Below are positions 7,377 through 8,554 of a DNA stretch of 8,554 bases, one piece after another; position 1 is the first letter of the stretch; each line of letters begins with the position of its first letter. The notes under the pieces were generated by a model. The model was not told where the DNA came from, made no database searches, and worked only from the letters and a program-made list of their open reading frames with translations. A program made the translations under genes and the position numbers. This DNA is from JBOHBN01 sp050698355 (GTDB lineage Bacteria; Actinomycetota; Actinomycetes; Streptosporangiales; WHST01), in the NCBI GenBank assembly GCA_050698355.1, contig JBOHBN010000399.1:1-8554 (forward strand), read 5' to 3'.

Positions 7377-7380
7377 GAGG
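7375..7380 (+). promoter_or_regulatory. Strong Shine-Dalgarno sequence (AGGAGG) for the 116-aa gene
   Basis: AGGAGG lies nine bases before ATG 7390, which fixes that start. Its first two bases are part of the preceding inverted repeat, so the hairpin could hinder ribosome access. Confidence 0.85.
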
Positions 7381-7389
7381 TGACCGGCC

Positions 7390-7740
7390 ATGGACGCCAA
7401 CCTCACACTCCGGGGGCAGGGCGAACTTCAGCGTGCGTACCAGCAGGAAGCTCGTCTCTATAACGAGTTGAAGGAAGACTCCCCTGGCGACGAAATGCTC
7501 GGCCATGGGGCGGGCATCCTCGCTGCATTGGACTGGGTCCTCGGCAGCACCGAAACCTCGCCTCTGTCCGGGGAGACAGGGGTGGACGTCACCGACCCAG
7601 AGATGCTTGACCGGGAGCGGCGGCCGGCCAGCCGGATGCTTCGGGGCGAGGAGTCGATGGACGCTCGCGGCCGCCAATACGTGAGTGGGGTGGAGACGGC
7701 GTTGATGTGGGCGGTGGGGTTGTCGGACACGCCGCTGTAG
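7390..7740 (+). CDS. Small unknown protein downstream of the relaxase, with an internal repeat
   Basis: This 116-aa protein has an excellent ribosome-binding site and lies 61 bp after the relaxase stop on the same strand. I do not recognise a family. No signal peptide, clear membrane segment or catalytic motif is visible; it looks cytoplasmic and acidic to neutral. Two segments resemble each other: GILAALDWVLGSTETSPL (about residues 42-59) and GVETALMWAVGLSDTPL (the last 17). Each is preceded by a charged helix-like stretch (EARLYNELKEDSPGDEML and ASRMLRGEESMDARGRQYV), so the protein may be two copies of a unit of about 35 residues. Its place suggests it belongs to the conjugation module, perhaps as a small relaxosome or regulatory protein, but this is inference from position only. 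The inverted repeat over its ribosome-binding region points to its own control. Confidence 0.8.
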   Translation: MDANLTLRGQGELQRAYQQEARLYNELKEDSPGDEMLGHGAGILAALDWVLGSTETSPLSGETGVDVTDPEMLDRERRPASRMLRGEESMDARGRQYVSGVETALMWAVGLSDTPL

Positions 7741-7743
7741 ACA

Positions 7744-7785
7744 GCGGCGGGCGGCACGCCGTTTGTGTGGCGTACCGCCCGTTGT
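7744..7785. terminator. Likely bidirectional terminator between convergent genes
   Basis: GGGCGGCACGCC (7749-7760) pairs with GGCGTACCGCCC (7769-7780) with one C-A mismatch, around the 8-base loop GTTTGTGT. C-G and G-U pairs extend the stem outward to 7744 and 7785. It lies between the stop at 7738-7740 (plus strand) and the stop at 7803-7805 (minus strand), where a shared terminator is expected. T-tracts are absent, as is common for actinobacterial hairpin terminators. Confidence 0.75.
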
Positions 7786-7802
7786 GGCAGGTGAGAGCGT
7801 GG

Positions 7803-8156
7803 CTAGGGCGCGATCTCTTTGTCGTGTTCGAGGCGCTCGTCGTCGAGCGCCATGCGGTTGTCCTCGGCTTGTAGCGCCTGCCGGCGGATTTCTTCGTGCA
7901 CGAGGTCGTGGTCGAAGACGCTGGGCTGCTGGGATACCGCCTCGTCATCGCCGGGCTCGTGCAGTGACCGTTTGTACTCGGCGTCTGCGTAGTTTCGCAG
8001 CGCCTCTGGGCCGACGGCGCGGCCGTCTTCGTCCAGGCCGATGTCGTCGGCGGTGAGGTCGCGGTGCGGGCTGGTGTTCCATACCGTGTCGAGGTCCTCG
8101 CCGGCGGCGACGCGGTCGATGGCCTGCTGGGCGTAGTCGGGTTCGATGATTTCCAT
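7803..8156 (-). CDS. Small acidic unknown protein, minus strand
   Basis: This 117-aa protein begins at ATG (8156-8154), preceded by GGGAG (8163-8167 on the complement) at good spacing. Only 22 bp separate it from the stop of the gene upstream of it on this strand, so the two probably form an operon. The sequence is strongly acidic, with pieces such as EIIEPDYAQQAIDRVAAGED, ADDIGLDEDGRAVG and ALDDERLEHDKEIAP. It is mainly helical in appearance, with no cysteine pairs, membrane segment or catalytic motif. I do not recognise a family. Small acidic proteins of this kind are common beside relaxase genes in actinobacterial plasmids and integrative elements, but no function can be given. The good ribosome-binding site and coding character make it a real gene. 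Confidence 0.75.
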   Translation of the reverse strand: MEIIEPDYAQQAIDRVAAGEDLDTVWNTSPHRDLTADDIGLDEDGRAVGPEALRNYADAEYKRSLHEPGDDEAVSQQPSVFDHDLVHEEIRRQALQAEDNRMALDDERLEHDKEIAP

Positions 8157-8178
8157 CGCTGTCTCCCTTCGGGTGTGG

Positions 8179-8554
8179 TTACTGTTCGGCCGGCGCGGGC
8201 CGAGCGTGGAGGTCTGTGTCGAGGAAGCAGGCGAGCTGCTCCTCGGACCAGCCGGGGAGCGGGGTGTCGGGGTCGTCGCCGTGCTGGCTGCGGCTGTTCG
8301 GGGCGCAATGGGCGGTGTTGAAGGCCTTCTCGATGCGGTCCATGGCCTGGGGCACCCACCGGCCGCGGTATTCCGCTGCGGCGGTGGGCCGGGCTTGGGG
8401 GTTGGTGTAGGCGTCGATCCACAGCACCCGTAGTGCGGTGAGCTCGTCGACGACGTCGGCGTGCTGGCGCCAGCAGGGTCGCAGCGTGCGGGCGTGTTCG
8501 GGGAATCGGGGGATCAGGCACTGGTTGACCCAGCAGGCGAGGGTGTCCCAGGCC
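8179..8554 (-). CDS. DUF4913-like protein, C-terminal part, 5' end outside window
   Basis: The frame is open from the window edge (first full codon 8553-8551) to TAA at 8181-8179, giving 125 residues without a definite start. The GTG at 8427 lies inside the conserved-looking part, so the true start is very likely beyond 8554. The pattern of W..L..WVNQCLIPRFP, CWRQHADVVDELTALRVLWI, and AEYRGRWVPQAMDRIEKAF resembles the DUF4913 and related small proteins that sit beside transfer genes in actinobacterial plasmids and integrative elements. Their role is unknown. The last 40 residues (HGDDPDTPLPGWSEEQLACF and a short tail) look variable. It is transcribed toward the relaxase module, ahead of the 117-aa gene. 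The family call is from memory of the tryptophan/histidine pattern and is only moderately certain; a coding gene here is well supported. Confidence 0.65.
   Translation of the reverse strand, partial: AWDTLACWVNQCLIPRFPEHARTLRPCWRQHADVVDELTALRVLWIDAYTNPQARPTAAAEYRGRWVPQAMDRIEKAFNTAHCAPNSRSQHGDDPDTPLPGWSEEQLACFLDTDLHARPAPAEQ

Overview
The window is uniformly GC-rich, with strongly G/C-biased third codon positions and GTG starts. Together with the protein families present, this points to an actinomycete, probably a Pseudonocardiaceae- or Streptomyces-like genus. Everything recognisable is accessory DNA: parts of at least two, and possibly three, mobile elements. No housekeeping gene, tRNA, rRNA or CRISPR array is visible. 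The genus assignment is inference.

Region 1 (1 to about 905) is the right-hand end of a Tn554-like site-specific element. It holds the C-terminus of a tyrosine recombinase with a cysteine-rich zinc-like motif. This overlaps by four bases (ATGA) a 155-aa DUF6262/TnpC-like accessory protein with a helix-turn-helix-like segment and a coiled coil.

Region 2 (about 886 to 2842) starts abruptly in the middle of the P-loop of a TniB/TnsC-like AAA+ ATPase, whose N-terminal part is missing. The simplest reading is that the Tn554-like element inserted into the ATPase gene and split it at the Walker A motif. The ATPase overlaps (GTGA) a 411-aa protein of unknown function whose C-terminal third looks faintly like a tyrosine recombinase without catalytic residues. 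Just after its stop lie three 18-bp direct repeats at 21- and 24-bp spacing. They could be transposase-binding repeats at the end of a Tn5053/Mu-type transposon, or iterons/operators belonging to the next gene.

Region 3 (2919-7740) is a conjugation module. A complete 1469-aa MobF-family relaxase-helicase carries a TrwC-type relaxase domain (tyrosine pair and three-histidine metal site) and a RecD-like helicase with all main motifs. It is followed by a 116-aa unknown protein with an internal duplication, whose ribosome-binding site abuts a perfect 11-bp inverted repeat.

Region 4 (7803-8554, minus strand) is a convergent pair of small genes, a 117-aa acidic unknown protein and the C-terminal 125 aa of a DUF4913-like protein. 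They are separated from the relaxase module by a strong hairpin that probably terminates transcription from both sides. No mating-channel or coupling-protein gene is in view, so the window cannot show whether the conjugation module is self-transmissible.
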